A DNA stretch of 64,000 nt from Tricholomella constricta. Lineage: Eukaryota; Basidiomycota; Agaricomycetes; Agaricales; Lyophyllaceae. This document shows, one piece after another, positions 11,097 to 21,553 of this stretch (its first letter is position 1; the number at the start of each line of letters is the position of its first letter). Position numbers and translations under genes: made by a program. Under the pieces are notes generated by a model. It saw nothing but the letters and a program-made list of their open reading frames with translations, did no database searches and had not been told where the DNA came from. The DNA lies in assembly GCA_013368375.1 (NCBI GenBank), contig JAACJP010000014.1, positions 744,001-808,000 on the forward strand, written 5' to 3'.

Positions 11097-11497
11097 GTTT
11101 TCAGGCAGGACGCCGTGTCGAGTCTCAGTGGGGACTGGCAATGCGATAAGGCATGCCGTTCTGCTGCCACATGAACCGTCGGCGCTCGGCTCGGCATCCC
11201 AACATCGTCACTCTCAGCATCCTGTCCAACTCTGCCTCACCAAAGTGGCTGGACTATGAGTATGCTCATGATTTGAATGATTACTGTGGGTGAGGCTATA
11301 TGTTCCCTTGCTACAAGTTCGAGGCTGAAATGCATTTTCATCGAGTTCGGAGCCCGGTAATCCTGTCGCAGCGACGGCGACGGGATCAGTCCCAGTCAAA
11401 ACTAAAATAGATGCTGTTTACAGGCAATTATAATTCCAACTCAGAACACGCCTCTATAACTAGCCCAACACCGCACTCTCATTCATACACCAGCATA
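11097..11497. other. remnant of the HNH-MDM35 promoter and a rearrangement joint
   Basis: From 11097 to about 11252 this matches 51546-51710, the region between HNH and the MDM35-like gene in copy B, ending just short of where MDM35 would begin. From about 11388 onward it matches 53780-53670 on the opposite strand. The 135 bases between are found only here. This is therefore the joint of an inversion plus deletion that removed MDM35 from copy A. Confidence 0.6.
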
Positions 11498-12840
11498 ATG
11501 CTCAGAAAAGTATTCGCATCTATCATCACCCTCATCCGCCTTCCCGTCATCCTCCTCCCTCCCTCCCCTCCTCACTCCTCCCCTCCTTCCGCCTCGACAG
11601 CCTCATCGCCGTCGTGCTCACCGCCCTCTACATCGCCCTCGCCAATCCCCCCCCTCATTCCTCTCAGGCATTTCGCTCTCTCAACCAACCCGAACCCGCC
11701 AAGCGCCTCCAGCTTCTACCAGTCCCCCGCCTCGAGGACAGTAGCATCCGCACCCACCCAAAGCGAATTCGAATGTGGGTACAAGGCGGTGTCGTCCACC
11801 GTGCTCGTCGGCACAGCCATTGCTGGTGTACGTTCTCATATCATCTCTCCACCCCGCCTTTTTTATTGTCATCGCCATTACTCGCCCTGCCTTTATTGAT
11901 ATTTGTTCCCCTCCAGCTGCCATCCTCGTCATCACCAAGCGCTCCAACACCGGCCCTGACGGTGATGGGGCGGGTCTGGGGGACGGCGCCAACGGAGCTC
12001 CTTGCGAGCGAGAGCACGGCAATGGCAACGGGAATGGCCCCTCCGTCCACAACTTGGAGGACGCAAGTCCATTGAATGGCGCCACTGGAGCTCCTTGCGA
12101 GCACGGCAACGCCAACATCATGACCTTCCTTCCTTCCCCTGCCCCACACTCATGGTCACCCAGGACAACAACAACAACAGCATCGGCATCGACATCGCCA
12201 GTGACATCGACAACGGAAATGACAACGGACCGCCCCCCCCCCCCCCCCACTCGTTCAATGTTCCCATCCCCAACGCGCTCATCATTGTCGCCCTCATCAT
12301 CCACGCCACCCAAACCCAAACCTCATCACCCGACCCCGACCATGTCAAGGCCAGAACCATCGTCAAGCCCGATCAAAGTGTCGTGGGTGCACTCCCGGTA
12401 CGCGCGCTGGCGTCGTCCACACCGGGCACTGCACTGATAGCGCGCACGATCGCGGCAAAGTCGATCCTGGAGCGCAAAGACCTGTTTGCGAGAGCGGCGG
12501 CGTTGTCTTCTGCACGGACCTTTGCGGTCCGTGGATGAGAAGTCGAGGAGGAGATCATGGAGTCGGATGTCACTGTCGTTGCTGAGGACAGTGTGACGAT
12601 GGTTCAAGTCGAGGAGGAGGAGGAGGAGGAGGAGGAGGGAGAGGTGGAGGAAGGCGGGGAGTGGTTGAAGGAATTGTATAGCCTAGATGTATCGATTATT
12701 GTACCCCTCCCTGTAGATGAAGGTAGTCAGTATATAGTGACAGTGCCTGTAATTGAGGACGAGCCTGTCGAGGCGGCGGTAGAGGCGGAGGTGGCCGAGG
12801 TAGAGGTAGAGGTGGTGGCCGAGTGTAGCGAAAGTGCGTG
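11498..12840 (+). pseudogene. hypothetical membrane protein, copy A, frameshifted and cut by Gypsy-1
   Basis: This matches the minus-strand gene at 52395-53666. ATG at 11498 begins MLRKVFAS. A hydrophobic segment (SLIAVVLTALYIALA in another frame near 11595-11650) and SEFECGYKAV precede an intron at about 11826-11916. Exon 2 starts AILVITKRSNT. Against copy B the frame is lost near 12118 and again near 12535. A glutamate run is coded at 12618-12650. The original stop lies beyond the Gypsy-1 insertion (after 21530), so the present reading ends inside the LTR at 12840. A run of 14 C near 12231-12248 is present only in this copy. Function unknown. Confidence 0.55.
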
Positions 12841-13171
12841 ACTGTTAGGTCGAGTTTCGGTACACGGGAAAAGGGGTTTAGAGGACACGTTCAATGACTG
12901 GGTTAACAACCACTTGATTCAAAGTATCACTACTGTACATCTATCTAAGGGTAGCTACTTATAGGATTTGGGAGTAATGGAATTGTTCGAGTTAAGGAAT
13001 GAGACGGTCTATCATTAGCGAAGGATAGACCAAGGGGAACAAGGGAAACAAAAGGGGAACAAGGGAAACAAAGGTAACAAAGGAGTCCATGTCTGCGCGA
13101 GATGTATGGGACGAAGTTCATGTTGGGGATCTCGGGGAAGCGTTCGGGGCCGGTTACCCGCATCCGCGACA
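12824..13171 (-). repeat. 3' LTR of Gypsy-1
   Basis: This 348-bp copy pairs with 21183-21530. Differences seen: G/A near 12870, A/G near 12938, C/T near 13070, T/C near 13125. All are transitions. It begins TGTAGCG and ends CCGCGACA on the plus strand. Confidence 0.93.
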
Positions 13172-13201
13172 TACACCCTCCAGCGATTGTGCAGCAATCG
13201 C

Positions 13202-16200
13202 TCACTCCTTCACGGTTTCTTCAGCGGGAGCGGTGTTAGCGCCGGTTTTCTTCTTGGGGATTCGTCCGAGAGCTTTAAGGGATTTGGGAGTCCCCACCGC
13301 CGCCGGGGTAGGTTTCATGGCCGTGGGTGCGTCATCAGGGGTGCCCGTGGTGGTGGGAACAGGTACGGGAATGGAGTCGGCGACCTTGGTCGTGGTGGGC
13401 TCTGGGGTTGGGGCAGGTACCGGAGGGTCTGGGGAGACGCGAGGAGGCACGTCGACGTCCATGTTGTCTGGGGTAGGGGGCCCCGGGAACCCCGGGGCCG
13501 GGCTCCTGGAGCGGGAAGGCAGGCGGCGGGGAGGGGAATCGTACCAACGGTCGCGGTAAGTGCAAGCAGTCATCACTGAGGCGGCGGGGCTCAGGCTGCG
13601 CTGGCTGCGTCCACGGGCGTTGCCGCGGGCTCTGCCAGAGTATGAGGGTCTGGCGGACTGGCCGAGCTCTTTGAGGGCTCGACGGGTGGCGATAGCATCA
13701 TCGCGGCGTTCCGCGGCGTTGGCGCGGGTCATGGCGTCCTGTTCATAGCCCTTGATGCGCTGCTCAAGTTTGTAGATCGTTTTCTTGTCCTTAACGCCAT
13801 CGTCGAGGTTTCGACGGAGAGGAACAGCGAAGTCGAGGTAACTGGGGGCGTCGCCCGGTGGAGACACCCACCGGTCGTCCTGGTAAACGGAGAAACCGTT
13901 GTGACGCATCAGGGGTTCTCGATCGTAGTCCCTCTGGAGACGAACGAAGCCCCCCGGGATCTCCTCAGGGTAAGGGGTGCCACGAGCGTTGGCGACGCGA
14001 ATGGCCGCCTCGTAAGCAATGATGAGGTGAAGCTGTTCGAGGGAGAGGATGTATTCGACCTCGTGACAGTCGTTCTGGATGCGGTAGACCTCGTCGCGTC
14101 CTTTGAGGATAATACGGAGGTCGGGGTTGACGGAGAAGTTATCGGTCATGATGACGGGTAATGAGCGGGTGAGCACGGAGCGGTGACAGGGAATGCTGGG
14201 GTCGTCAGTGGGGGGTTGACTGAAGGTCATCCTTTCGGCGAGAGTAGGTAAATATACCTCACACATCCATTCATGCTGTGCATCTTGCATGGATGCCTCC
14301 GTGTCCGAGTCGTGATCCTTGGCCTCGACCGGAAGCCATTCTATGCTAGCCAAGAGGACTTGAGGGTCTTCGGGCGGGGCCTCGTCAGTTCCTTCGGGAA
14401 GTTCTGTAATGTCCGGTACCCCTACGAGCTCGAGATAGGCTGGTAGCGCGCCGAGGTGAGCTATGTCCCGGAAGGGCATCCAGGTGACATCCCCAGATTT
14501 CCATTTAATTTTGAAGAGGGCATTTTCGCCGCTGGATATGTGTCCAATGATAGCATCTACTGCCCATTCATTGCCGCCGTCCTCGAGCGTTGTGAAGACT
14601 TGGTTGTGTAGTCGACCCGGAAACAACCGATCATCATTGGGCACGTGAGGTTTCAGGCATGAGGCGTGGAAAACGTCATGAATGCCACGTCGCTTCAATG
14701 ATACGGGTAGATCGAGTTTGAAGGAGTTGTTTCCAAAGTCCTTCACAATCCGGTAAGGTCCAATGAACTTGGGAATCAGCTTCCTCGCTAATCCCAGATT
14801 GGTCAAGGAGATGTTCTTTGTGGAGAGATATACCAAGTCTTGGTCCTGAAACGGTGCTAGCTGTCTTTTCCGGTTCGCGGTTCTTGTATGCTTGACTCTG
14901 GCCGCGATGACACTGTCATGAGCCGTCATAATAGTGTTCCTCAGTTTCTGCGCGAAAGCTCGGACTCCCGGGTATTCAGACAAGTCGGGGTTGTTCCAAA
15001 TGAGGCTTCTGGGCATCCTCCCAGTGTTGAGAAAGAAAGGTGCGTATCCGGTGCTCTCCGAGCGGGACAGGTTGATAGCAAACTCTATCGCGGGCAGCTT
15101 CGATACCCAGTCTTTCTGCGACTGGTCAATACATTGCCTTAGCATTTGAGTGACTGTTCGGTTAGCACGTTCTGTCGAACCATCTGATTCAGGATGGTAC
15201 GCGCTCGACATCCTCAAGGAGGTTCCGATTAAGGAATGTAAGTGATTCCAGAATACGCTGGTAAAGAGCGGATCTCGATCACTAATAATTGCTCTCGGTA
15301 ACCCATGCAATTTATAGATCTCCGAGAAAACAAGTTCGGCAACTTGTTTTGCGGTGTAATTAGTGCGGCTCGGGATGAGGTGAACCATGGCCGTAAGTAA
15401 GTCTATCACAACGGTAATGGAATCGTAGGCGGCGTCTCGGTCTTTCGATTCTGGTAATGGTCCCACAAAGTCAATACCGATGGCTTCCCAGGGCCGTGAT
15501 GGGATGGCGAGGGGATTCAGTAAACCGTATGGCTTCTGATTACTTGGTTTACTCCGCTTACACGTCCTGCATGTTTCGCAGAAGGTGGTGACATCAGGAA
15601 CTATGTTTTTCCACCATACATGGTCCCTCAAGTAAGCGAGTGTCTTGCGGGCCCCCAGGTGCGCCAACAGTGAGTGTGCCTCAGCTATGACAATTTCTTT
15701 CACGCTTCGGCCTTTAACCGTTACTTGTGGTATACATAGTATCTTTCGATCTTTCAGTTTGAGGAAGACCAGGCCGTCTTCCACGAGGAAGTTACGGAAA
15801 TCTTTGGGTTTCTCGACGATGGACCGAAAGGTAAGGTCTCCTTCGTATTTGTTCCGAATCTGCTCTCGGATATCTAGTCCAAGCTGTGTGTTATTCACAA
15901 TATCTAATAAGGTAGTAGGCAGGACTTCCTCATCCGAGTGTTCCTCGATGATTTGATCGACGCTCTGGGATCGCGGTGTCAATTCGTTCACGAGGGCGCG
16001 GGGGCCAGTGATTTTTACATGATTTTTCATTCGCGATGCAAATTCTTTGCTGGTCTCCGGACGGCCGGACTCTGCCGGGGTTATCTCCTTGGCTTTGCGT
16101 GCAGGAGATGGTGTTGCGGCCATCTCCCCTTCTAGTCCGACGAGGAGTGGCATAGAAATGAGGTGAGTCCCGACATTGTCGTCGTCAATCACACCATGAT

Positions 16201-17521
16201 ATGTATACTCGCTATGGGCCCTGATTGTGCCAGGGCTTTCGTTGGAATATATCCTGGATAACGCGTCGCTGAGCAGGTTTTCTACTCCTGGGACATATCT
16301 AATTTCGAAATTGAATTCGGAGATGCATTCCATCCACCGTGCCTGGCGCCCCGAAAGGTTCTTTTGCTTTACGAGGTGGATGAGAGCCTTATGGTCCGTG
16401 AACCATATAAAGTGCGTGCCCTGTAGTATGTCCCTATGTCTCATCATTGTTTCTATGCCTGCTAGCATTTCTATCTCGTGCACAGGGTAATTCTGCTGTG
16501 CCGAGTTCAGTTTAGCTGAGAAGAACGCTGCCACCTTGGCCGTCTGCCAATTCTCGCCTTGGCTAACGACACCAGCAATCCCAGTAGCACAACCATCGGT
16601 GACAATGTTAATCGGGGCCTTGTCCGCTCCATACTCGAGGGGTTTTCGGTGATGTCCTTTGCAGGCAACAGCTAGTCTCTTTACATCTTCGAACGCTCGC
16701 TGAAGTGTATAGTCCCATCCGAATGGTACAGTGTCGCCGGTGACCGCATGGAGCACCCCCATGGGGATGCGAACCCTGTCGATGTCATCCGCTAGGAAGC
16801 TCGCGACACCCAGGAATCCTCTCAGTAAGTCCCTGTTCGTGGGTGTCTTCCAATTGACCAGTGTATCGACTTTGTCAGGATCCATTCGAATGCCGTTTTT
16901 GTCCACCACACGTCCCAGAATACGCAGTTCTGAACAGAGAAATTGAAGCTTTGATTTGTTAAGGTAAAATTTCTCTTTTCTGAGAATATCTATAACTAAT
17001 TTAACGTGTTGTACATGCTCGGCCAAGGAGTTCGAGTATATGATGATGTCGTCTAGATAGACATCGAGGAATCGCCCTATGTAGGGGGCGAAGATATGGT
17101 TCATCAGTGCTTGGTACGTTGCAGGGGCGTTGCAATCCCCCATTTGAATAACGTGACTGACCATATTTCCATCAGGTGTGTTGCATGCTGTCTTCCATAC
17201 GTCTTCTGGTTCGATTCTGACGCAGTCGAACGCATGCTTGATGTCTGCCGCAGACATATATTGGTGCGAGGCGCACCGCCGCAACACACCGTCCATCGGT
17301 GGTAGCAGTGATGCCAGTTTATGCGTGTTCTCGTTCCTACTTCGAAGGTCATATACTGACCTCATCGAATTAGTTCCCGGCTTGAAAATGAACATCATGG
17401 GCGCTGTGCTCCTTGCCGTAGTTATCTCCCATCGTCCCGAGTTGAGGTATGCATCTCGTTTCTCGTGCCATTGGTCCCTTAATGCTTCTAACGGGACGGC
17501 CGAAACGGGGCTATGTGGGCC
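13202..17521 (-). CDS. pol: Gypsy-1 pol: RT, RNase H, integrase, chromo-like domain
   Basis: The frame is open from 17521; the first ATG is at 17398. Order: upstream RT segment (EALRDQWHEKRDAYL), RT with QMGDCNAPATYQ and the catalytic DVYLDDIIIYSN, RNase H (VTDGCATGIAG, FTDHKALIH), integrase zinc region (HLGARKTLAYLRDHVWW and CETCRTC), and the core with GIDFVGPLPE, SDRDPLF and ERANR as the D-D-E residues. Then follow GPYRIVKDF and a chromo-like segment (WAVDAIIGHISSG...VTWMPFRD). About 400 further residues include a low-complexity Pro/Thr/Val-rich tail and are unusual for Gypsy pol. The frame is -1 relative to gag-protease and overlaps it by about 34 bases. Confidence 0.9.
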   Translation of the reverse strand, partial: GPHSPVSAVPLEALRDQWHEKRDAYLNSGRWEITTARSTAPMMFIFKPGTNSMRSVYDLRSRNENTHKLASLLPPMDGVLRRCASHQYMSAADIKHAFDCVRIEPEDVWKTACNTPDGNMVSHVIQMGDCNAPATYQALMNHIFAPYIGRFLDVYLDDIIIYSNSLAEHVQHVKLVIDILRKEKFYLNKSKLQFLCSELRILGRVVDKNGIRMDPDKVDTLVNWKTPTNRDLLRGFLGVASFLADDIDRVRIPMGVLHAVTGDTVPFGWDYTLQRAFEDVKRLAVACKGHHRKPLEYGADKAPINIVTDGCATGIAGVVSQGENWQTAKVAAFFSAKLNSAQQNYPVHEIEMLAGIETMMRHRDILQGTHFIWFTDHKALIHLVKQKNLSGRQARWMECISEFNFEIRYVPGVENLLSDALSRIYSNESPGTIRAHSEYTYHGVIDDDNVGTHLISMPLLVGLEGEMAATPSPARKAKEITPAESGRPETSKEFASRMKNHVKITGPRALVNELTPRSQSVDQIIEEHSDEEVLPTTLLDIVNNTQLGLDIREQIRNKYEGDLTFRSIVEKPKDFRNFLVEDGLVFLKLKDRKILCIPQVTVKGRSVKEIVIAEAHSLLAHLGARKTLAYLRDHVWWKNIVPDVTTFCETCRTCKRSKPSNQKPYGLLNPLAIPSRPWEAIGIDFVGPLPESKDRDAAYDSITVVIDLLTAMVHLIPSRTNYTAKQVAELVFSEIYKLHGLPRAIISDRDPLFTSVFWNHLHSLIGTSLRMSSAYHPESDGSTERANRTVTQMLRQCIDQSQKDWVSKLPAIEFAINLSRSESTGYAPFFLNTGRMPRSLIWNNPDLSEYPGVRAFAQKLRNTIMTAHDSVIAARVKHTRTANRKRQLAPFQDQDLVYLSTKNISLTNLGLARKLIPKFIGPYRIVKDFGNNSFKLDLPVSLKRRGIHDVFHASCLKPHVPNDDRLFPGRLHNQVFTTLEDGGNEWAVDAIIGHISSGENALFKIKWKSGDVTWMPFRDIAHLGALPAYLELVGVPDITELPEGTDEAPPEDPQVLLASIEWLPVEAKDHDSDTEASMQDAQHEWMCEVYLPTLAERMTFSQPPTDDPSIPCHRSVLTRSLPVIMTDNFSVNPDLRIILKGRDEVYRIQNDCHEVEYILSLEQLHLIIAYEAAIRVANARGTPYPEEIPGGFVRLQRDYDREPLMRHNGFSVYQDDRWVSPPGDAPSYLDFAVPLRRNLDDGVKDKKTIYKLEQRIKGYEQDAMTRANAAERRDDAIATRRALKELGQSARPSYSGRARGNARGRSQRSLSPAASVMTACTYRDRWYDSPPRRLPSRSRSPAPGFPGPPTPDNMDVDVPPRVSPDPPVPAPTPEPTTTKVADSIPVPVPTTTGTPDDAPTAMKPTPAAVGTPKSLKALGRIPKKKTGANTAPAEETVKE

Positions 17522-20500
17522 TCATCCTTCAAGGGGATTCGTTGATTGATCGCTCGTAATGGCGGGAACTCCATCTGCGATATATCCTCGCAACACAAAG
17601 GTTGAGCGTACTCCAGCAATTCTTCTCGTACTCGCTCAAGATTTTCTTCATACAGCATTGTTGCCCTCGATGCTAGCTTCACGAGTCCCACCCCTCGGAG
17701 GGGTTCCGATACTGGAGCTCCGATCACCACCCGCGGTGGGTGAATCCCAAAGGTGACTTTGTGTTGGTATAGGAACGGTGTCCCCAATATCAGATCGTAA
17801 CTCGAGATGTTAATGATGTCGAAATATCGTTGTTCGTTAATTCCTTGGTATGCAAACTGGGCTCGCCCTCCATAATTGACCTTGGATCGTGAGCCTTGTA
17901 CGGCCAATTGGACCTGTAGAGGTACGTCCAGCTTTATTTTCTTCACTGCTAGTTGCTCTGCAAGGGTGCTTGACATAAAATCCCCTAGGGATCCCGAGTC
18001 AATCAAGGCCCTAGCCGGGTGTCCATCGATAGTCGCTACCACCACTATGGGTTTCGGGATCGTGCGACTCGCATCTTTAGTGATGACCATGTTTCGTTGT
18101 ATGGCGGGTAACGTTCCCGGTTTAACCTGTTGCCCGAAGAGCTCCACTACATGATAACCAAGGTCGTCCTCAGTTAGGGATATGTTGTTCGCCATCTCCG
18201 CATCATCCAACCTTTCGTGCACTAGGTCCGCCACCACCCGTTCATTGTCCTCCTCTGGGATGTCTTCCAATGGTAGCACGCTCCATGGTTGGCCGTATTG
18301 GGGCTCGAATGCCGCATTTATCCGTAAGTACGAATGTCTTAACTGTTTCCAGTACCATTTAACCAGGTTGAACTTCTCGTTCCTCAGGCAGTCCGCCGGG
18401 ATCTGACGATGGAAGTCCAGGGCTTTATCGTAGAGGACGTAAACGCCCTCCACTCCCCGGTCCCTCCACACTTCGAACCTCTGGTCGTCGTCCCGATCTT
18501 CCTGACCTGCATCTCCCGGGTACGGCGTCCCTGACTTCAAAACTTCTTCTGCCCTGGCCGCCAGTGGGTCCTGCACAGGTTCGCATTTTGTGCGGTGGCC
18601 GGTACATGCTCTGCAGCCGCTGCCACTTGGTGGCACTCTCAGCAACTGTTCTGCGTACCATTCCGGTATGTCAAATTCACCGTCTTCTACCAGTGCACTT
18701 GGTATTAAGACACATTCTCCGTTCAGGTCGCTATCTCGCTCGAAGTCGATTATAATGTGCATGCCGTTAGCTGTTCGGTAAGCAGAAAATCGTTTTTCTT
18801 CATTAGAGATGCAGTCCCCTGGGTACGGCTGATGACGCGTCAGGGTATCTTCCAGCCGCTGCGCCAGCGGATCTCCCATTTGCCGTATATACGATGGTGC
18901 TTGTTCATTGAGGCTTATGTGGTCCTGTATCAGCACCATGCCTAACTCAATTTCTTCTATGGATTCGGTCGTATCGGCGAGCTTTCTTAAACGCTCTGTC
19001 TCATCCAATTGGACTTCGAGACTAAAGTTCGCGACCCCGGGGGGGCCGTTGCCTTGGTTTGTCACCATCTGTCCTTTAGCACAGTTGCGCGCCAAGTGAC
19101 CTGCCTCGAAGCACAGATAACATTTGCCTTGCAATTCTGCTTTCTTTTCTTTCGAAAGGGTGTCCTGTGGCCGAGTTCTCGGCCGTTCATCTCTTTTAGG
19201 CTGACTCGGACCTGCTCGGTTTGTCGAGGCCCGTCCTGGCCGATTATTCTGATTATTGGACTTATAAGTGCCCTGGTTGGTCTGTTCTCTGGCTGGCCTC
19301 TGCTCTGTATTGGGCTCAAACCGACGTGGGTTAGCTCCTAAGTCACCGGCTATTGTCGCCGGCTTCTTTGGGGCCCGTTGTTGCCCCACTTCGACCGCAT
19401 CTGCGATTTCGTGAATCTCAGCAGCCTCCACTATACTGTCCCAGTCTGATTCTTCTGGGTTCAGCTTTTCCTTCCATAGGGCCTTTTGTATATCACTTCG
19501 TAGACCGAACCAGAGTTTATTAACTCGCTCTCGCTCATCCGTAAATCCAATTGTGGTGAATAATTCATTTATTTCCGAAACGAATTCTTTGACGGGCCTA
19601 TTATTTTGATAGCATCGTTTCAGCTTCTTCTGCTGTTGGGTTTTAAAATCAACCGGGAAGCAATAATTAAAGAGCTGCTCCATGAATTCTCCCAGGCCCC
19701 ATTTCTCTGGGTTATTTGACGCTTCTCGGATGTAAAAATCATAAGCCTTGTCCGTCAGGAATCTAGCACCGATCGTGGACACTCGTCTTCTCCTGGGCAC
19801 TTGCCCATCATTAACGTATGCCTTGCTCTGTGTAGCAAATCGGTGGAACACCTTGGGGTCTGGTTCCCCGTTGTATTTCTCTGGCTCTACGGGTCTGATG
19901 CGAGTTTTGCTCGTTTTTTTCTTCGAAGACTTCTTGCACCTCTTGGACCTTCTCTTCCTCTTCTTCTTGTCAATTTCAGAGGAAGAGTCCGACCCGTCTG
20001 AGGAGGAGGAGGACGAGCTTTCGCTCGTATCTGAGTCTGACGAGTCTGATGGATCCGACGAGGTATTTCCATCTTCGTCACTGGAATTGTCCATGCCCTT
20101 CAGGACGCTACCTAGGTAGCTCTTCGGAGCTAGTTGTGTGCTAGGACGCATCTCGCTTTTGCCTAGCGTCCTTGCGTCTGCTCGCTTTGCCTTCTGCTTC
20201 TCCGCCTTCTTCTTCTTTAGCGTCGCTTTGTCTTTCTTAAGTTTAGCTAATTCAGCTCGAAGGTTCTGATTCTCATTCATGAGTTCTATGTTTACGGCTG
20301 CTGAATGTATCTCTGATAATTCAGGACTATTGATCTCCTCTGAGATGTGTTGGGCTTCGTAGGCCCCAAGGGCGGCCTGCTGGGCTGCCACGTCTAGTTC
20401 CTCTTCCGGGATACCGGCCGTACCCCAGTTCCGAGGATCGGGGTTCTTCCCTTTGGAAGTTCCTTCCCCGCGGGACTCCGGAGTTTGTTCCTCCCGAGTC

Positions 20501-21063
20501 GCCTGAGCCGCCTGCTCGCGTCTGCGCAGCAGGTTTTGCTGAGAAGAGTTCATCCCCTCCTCAGCCTGTCTCACCGTGTCGGCTTGCGACCGCATGAGTT
20601 GTCTTGCCCCCTCAAGGCTCTGAGCACGAGGGCGACGGTGGGTGGTAGTAAACCACCTGCCGCCTTGTTCCCAAAAGCGGTCGTGGCCGAGCACTTCTGC
20701 CACCTTTCGGCGCGCTTCAAGCGAGCGGCGCTCGTCCTCCTTCACTTGGGCCCAAGAGCGGCATTCGAGCCGGGTTCGCTCCGCAATTATGTCATTGAGG
20801 GTCGGCAAAGCATTCTCTTCCATTGGGGAAGGACTACGCGGCTCGTTGAGGCCGGATCGCACCACGCTGCTATATGACCTAGCAGGCGAATTGGTGGTAA
20901 CCTGAGCTTCTACGAGCTCGGCCGGGTCCAGTTCCAGGTTTGCCGAGGGGGGACTAATTTCAGCAAAAGATTCGGCGATCGGGGACTCACCAGAATCAGA
21001 AATGGGACCCGCCGAGGCGACGGCAGACGGGCGGAGACAAAGGTTATAACGTACAGTAGACAT
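17488..21063 (-). CDS. gag: Gypsy-1 gag-protease polyprotein
   Basis: The first ATG in frame is at 21063; the frame itself is open to 21177. A Glu/Arg-rich N-terminal part with coiled-coil character (around AELAKLKKDKATLKKKK) and a Ser/Asp-rich acidic stretch precede the capsid-like region (EPEKYNGEPDPKVFHRFATQ to KLWFGLRSDIQKAL). A CCHC zinc knuckle follows (CYLCFEAGHLARNC). The aspartic protease has ALIDSGSLGDF as its active-site loop and YDLILGTPFL as its second half. The frame ends at 17488 with FRPSR, within the segment that in relatives joins protease to RT. No classical -1 slippery heptamer is visible in the overlap, so a small deletion is as likely as programmed frameshifting. Confidence 0.9.
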   Translation of the reverse strand: MSTVRYNLCLRPSAVASAGPISDSGESPIAESFAEISPPSANLELDPAELVEAQVTTNSPARSYSSVVRSGLNEPRSPSPMEENALPTLNDIIAERTRLECRSWAQVKEDERRSLEARRKVAEVLGHDRFWEQGGRWFTTTHRRPRAQSLEGARQLMRSQADTVRQAEEGMNSSQQNLLRRREQAAQATREEQTPESRGEGTSKGKNPDPRNWGTAGIPEEELDVAAQQAALGAYEAQHISEEINSPELSEIHSAAVNIELMNENQNLRAELAKLKKDKATLKKKKAEKQKAKRADARTLGKSEMRPSTQLAPKSYLGSVLKGMDNSSDEDGNTSSDPSDSSDSDTSESSSSSSSDGSDSSSEIDKKKRKRRSKRCKKSSKKKTSKTRIRPVEPEKYNGEPDPKVFHRFATQSKAYVNDGQVPRRRRVSTIGARFLTDKAYDFYIREASNNPEKWGLGEFMEQLFNYCFPVDFKTQQQKKLKRCYQNNRPVKEFVSEINELFTTIGFTDERERVNKLWFGLRSDIQKALWKEKLNPEESDWDSIVEAAEIHEIADAVEVGQQRAPKKPATIAGDLGANPRRFEPNTEQRPAREQTNQGTYKSNNQNNRPGRASTNRAGPSQPKRDERPRTRPQDTLSKEKKAELQGKCYLCFEAGHLARNCAKGQMVTNQGNGPPGVANFSLEVQLDETERLRKLADTTESIEEIELGMVLIQDHISLNEQAPSYIRQMGDPLAQRLEDTLTRHQPYPGDCISNEEKRFSAYRTANGMHIIIDFERDSDLNGECVLIPSALVEDGEFDIPEWYAEQLLRVPPSGSGCRACTGHRTKCEPVQDPLAARAEEVLKSGTPYPGDAGQEDRDDDQRFEVWRDRGVEGVYVLYDKALDFHRQIPADCLRNEKFNLVKWYWKQLRHSYLRINAAFEPQYGQPWSVLPLEDIPEEDNERVVADLVHERLDDAEMANNISLTEDDLGYHVVELFGQQVKPGTLPAIQRNMVITKDASRTIPKPIVVVATIDGHPARALIDSGSLGDFMSSTLAEQLAVKKIKLDVPLQVQLAVQGSRSKVNYGGRAQFAYQGINEQRYFDIINISSYDLILGTPFLYQHKVTFGIHPPRVVIGAPVSEPLRGVGLVKLASRATMLYEENLERVREELLEYAQPLCCEDISQMEFPPLRAINQRIPLKDEAHIAPFRPSR

Positions 21064-21182
21064 TTGTTCAGAAAAAATAGAAAGTTGTTGCCTAGTAGGA
21101 ATTCCGGGTTGATCAGACCAGGAGGGGATCCAGTAAAGCAGAGAGTTTTGAGAAGGGTGGTTTGTTGTGTGAGTCAAAAATA

Positions 21183-21530
21183 TGTAGCGAAAGTGCGTGA
21201 CTGTTAGGTCGAGTTTCAGTACACGGGAAAAGGGGTTTAGAGGACACGTTCAATGACTGGGTTAACAACCACTTGATTCAAAGTATCACTACTGTACGTC
21301 TATCTAAGGGTAGCTACTTATAGGATTTGGGAGTAATGGAATTGTTCGAGTTAAGGAATGAGACGGTCTATCATTAGCGAAGGATAGACCAAGGGGAACA
21401 AGGGAAACAAAAGGGGAACAAGGGAAATAAAGGTAACAAAGGAGTCCATGTCTGCGCGAGATGTATGGGACGAAGTTCATGTCGGGGATCTCGGGGAAGC
21501 GTTCGGGGCCGGTTACCCGCATCCGCGACA
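21183..21530 (-). repeat. 5' LTR of Gypsy-1
   Basis: This 348-bp copy is nearly identical to 12824-13171 and is followed by the CCGAG target duplication at 21531-21535. On the minus strand it is the promoter-bearing copy in front of gag. The bases next to its inner edge (21160-21182) do not give an obvious tRNA primer site beginning TGG. Confidence 0.93.
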
Positions 21531-21553
21531 CCGAGGGGGAGACGAAACGAAGC

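Larger units (their letters stand above)
12824..21530 (-). mobile_element. Gypsy-1: complete Ty3/Gypsy LTR retrotransposon (8.7 kb)
   Basis: Two 348-bp LTRs (12824-13171 and 21183-21530) start and end in TG...CA and differ by four transitions that I can see. The 5-bp duplication CCGAG flanks the element (12819-12823 and 21531-21535). It is read on the minus strand: gag-protease at 21063-17488, then pol at 17521-13202. Few LTR differences point to a fairly recent insertion. It landed near the 3' end of a hypothetical gene and separates it from the short MDEQQ gene at 21554. Confidence 0.95.

Noticed and set aside
11681..12319. 212-codon minus-strand frame
   Set aside because: Antisense of the duplicated hypothetical gene; not kept as such in copy B.
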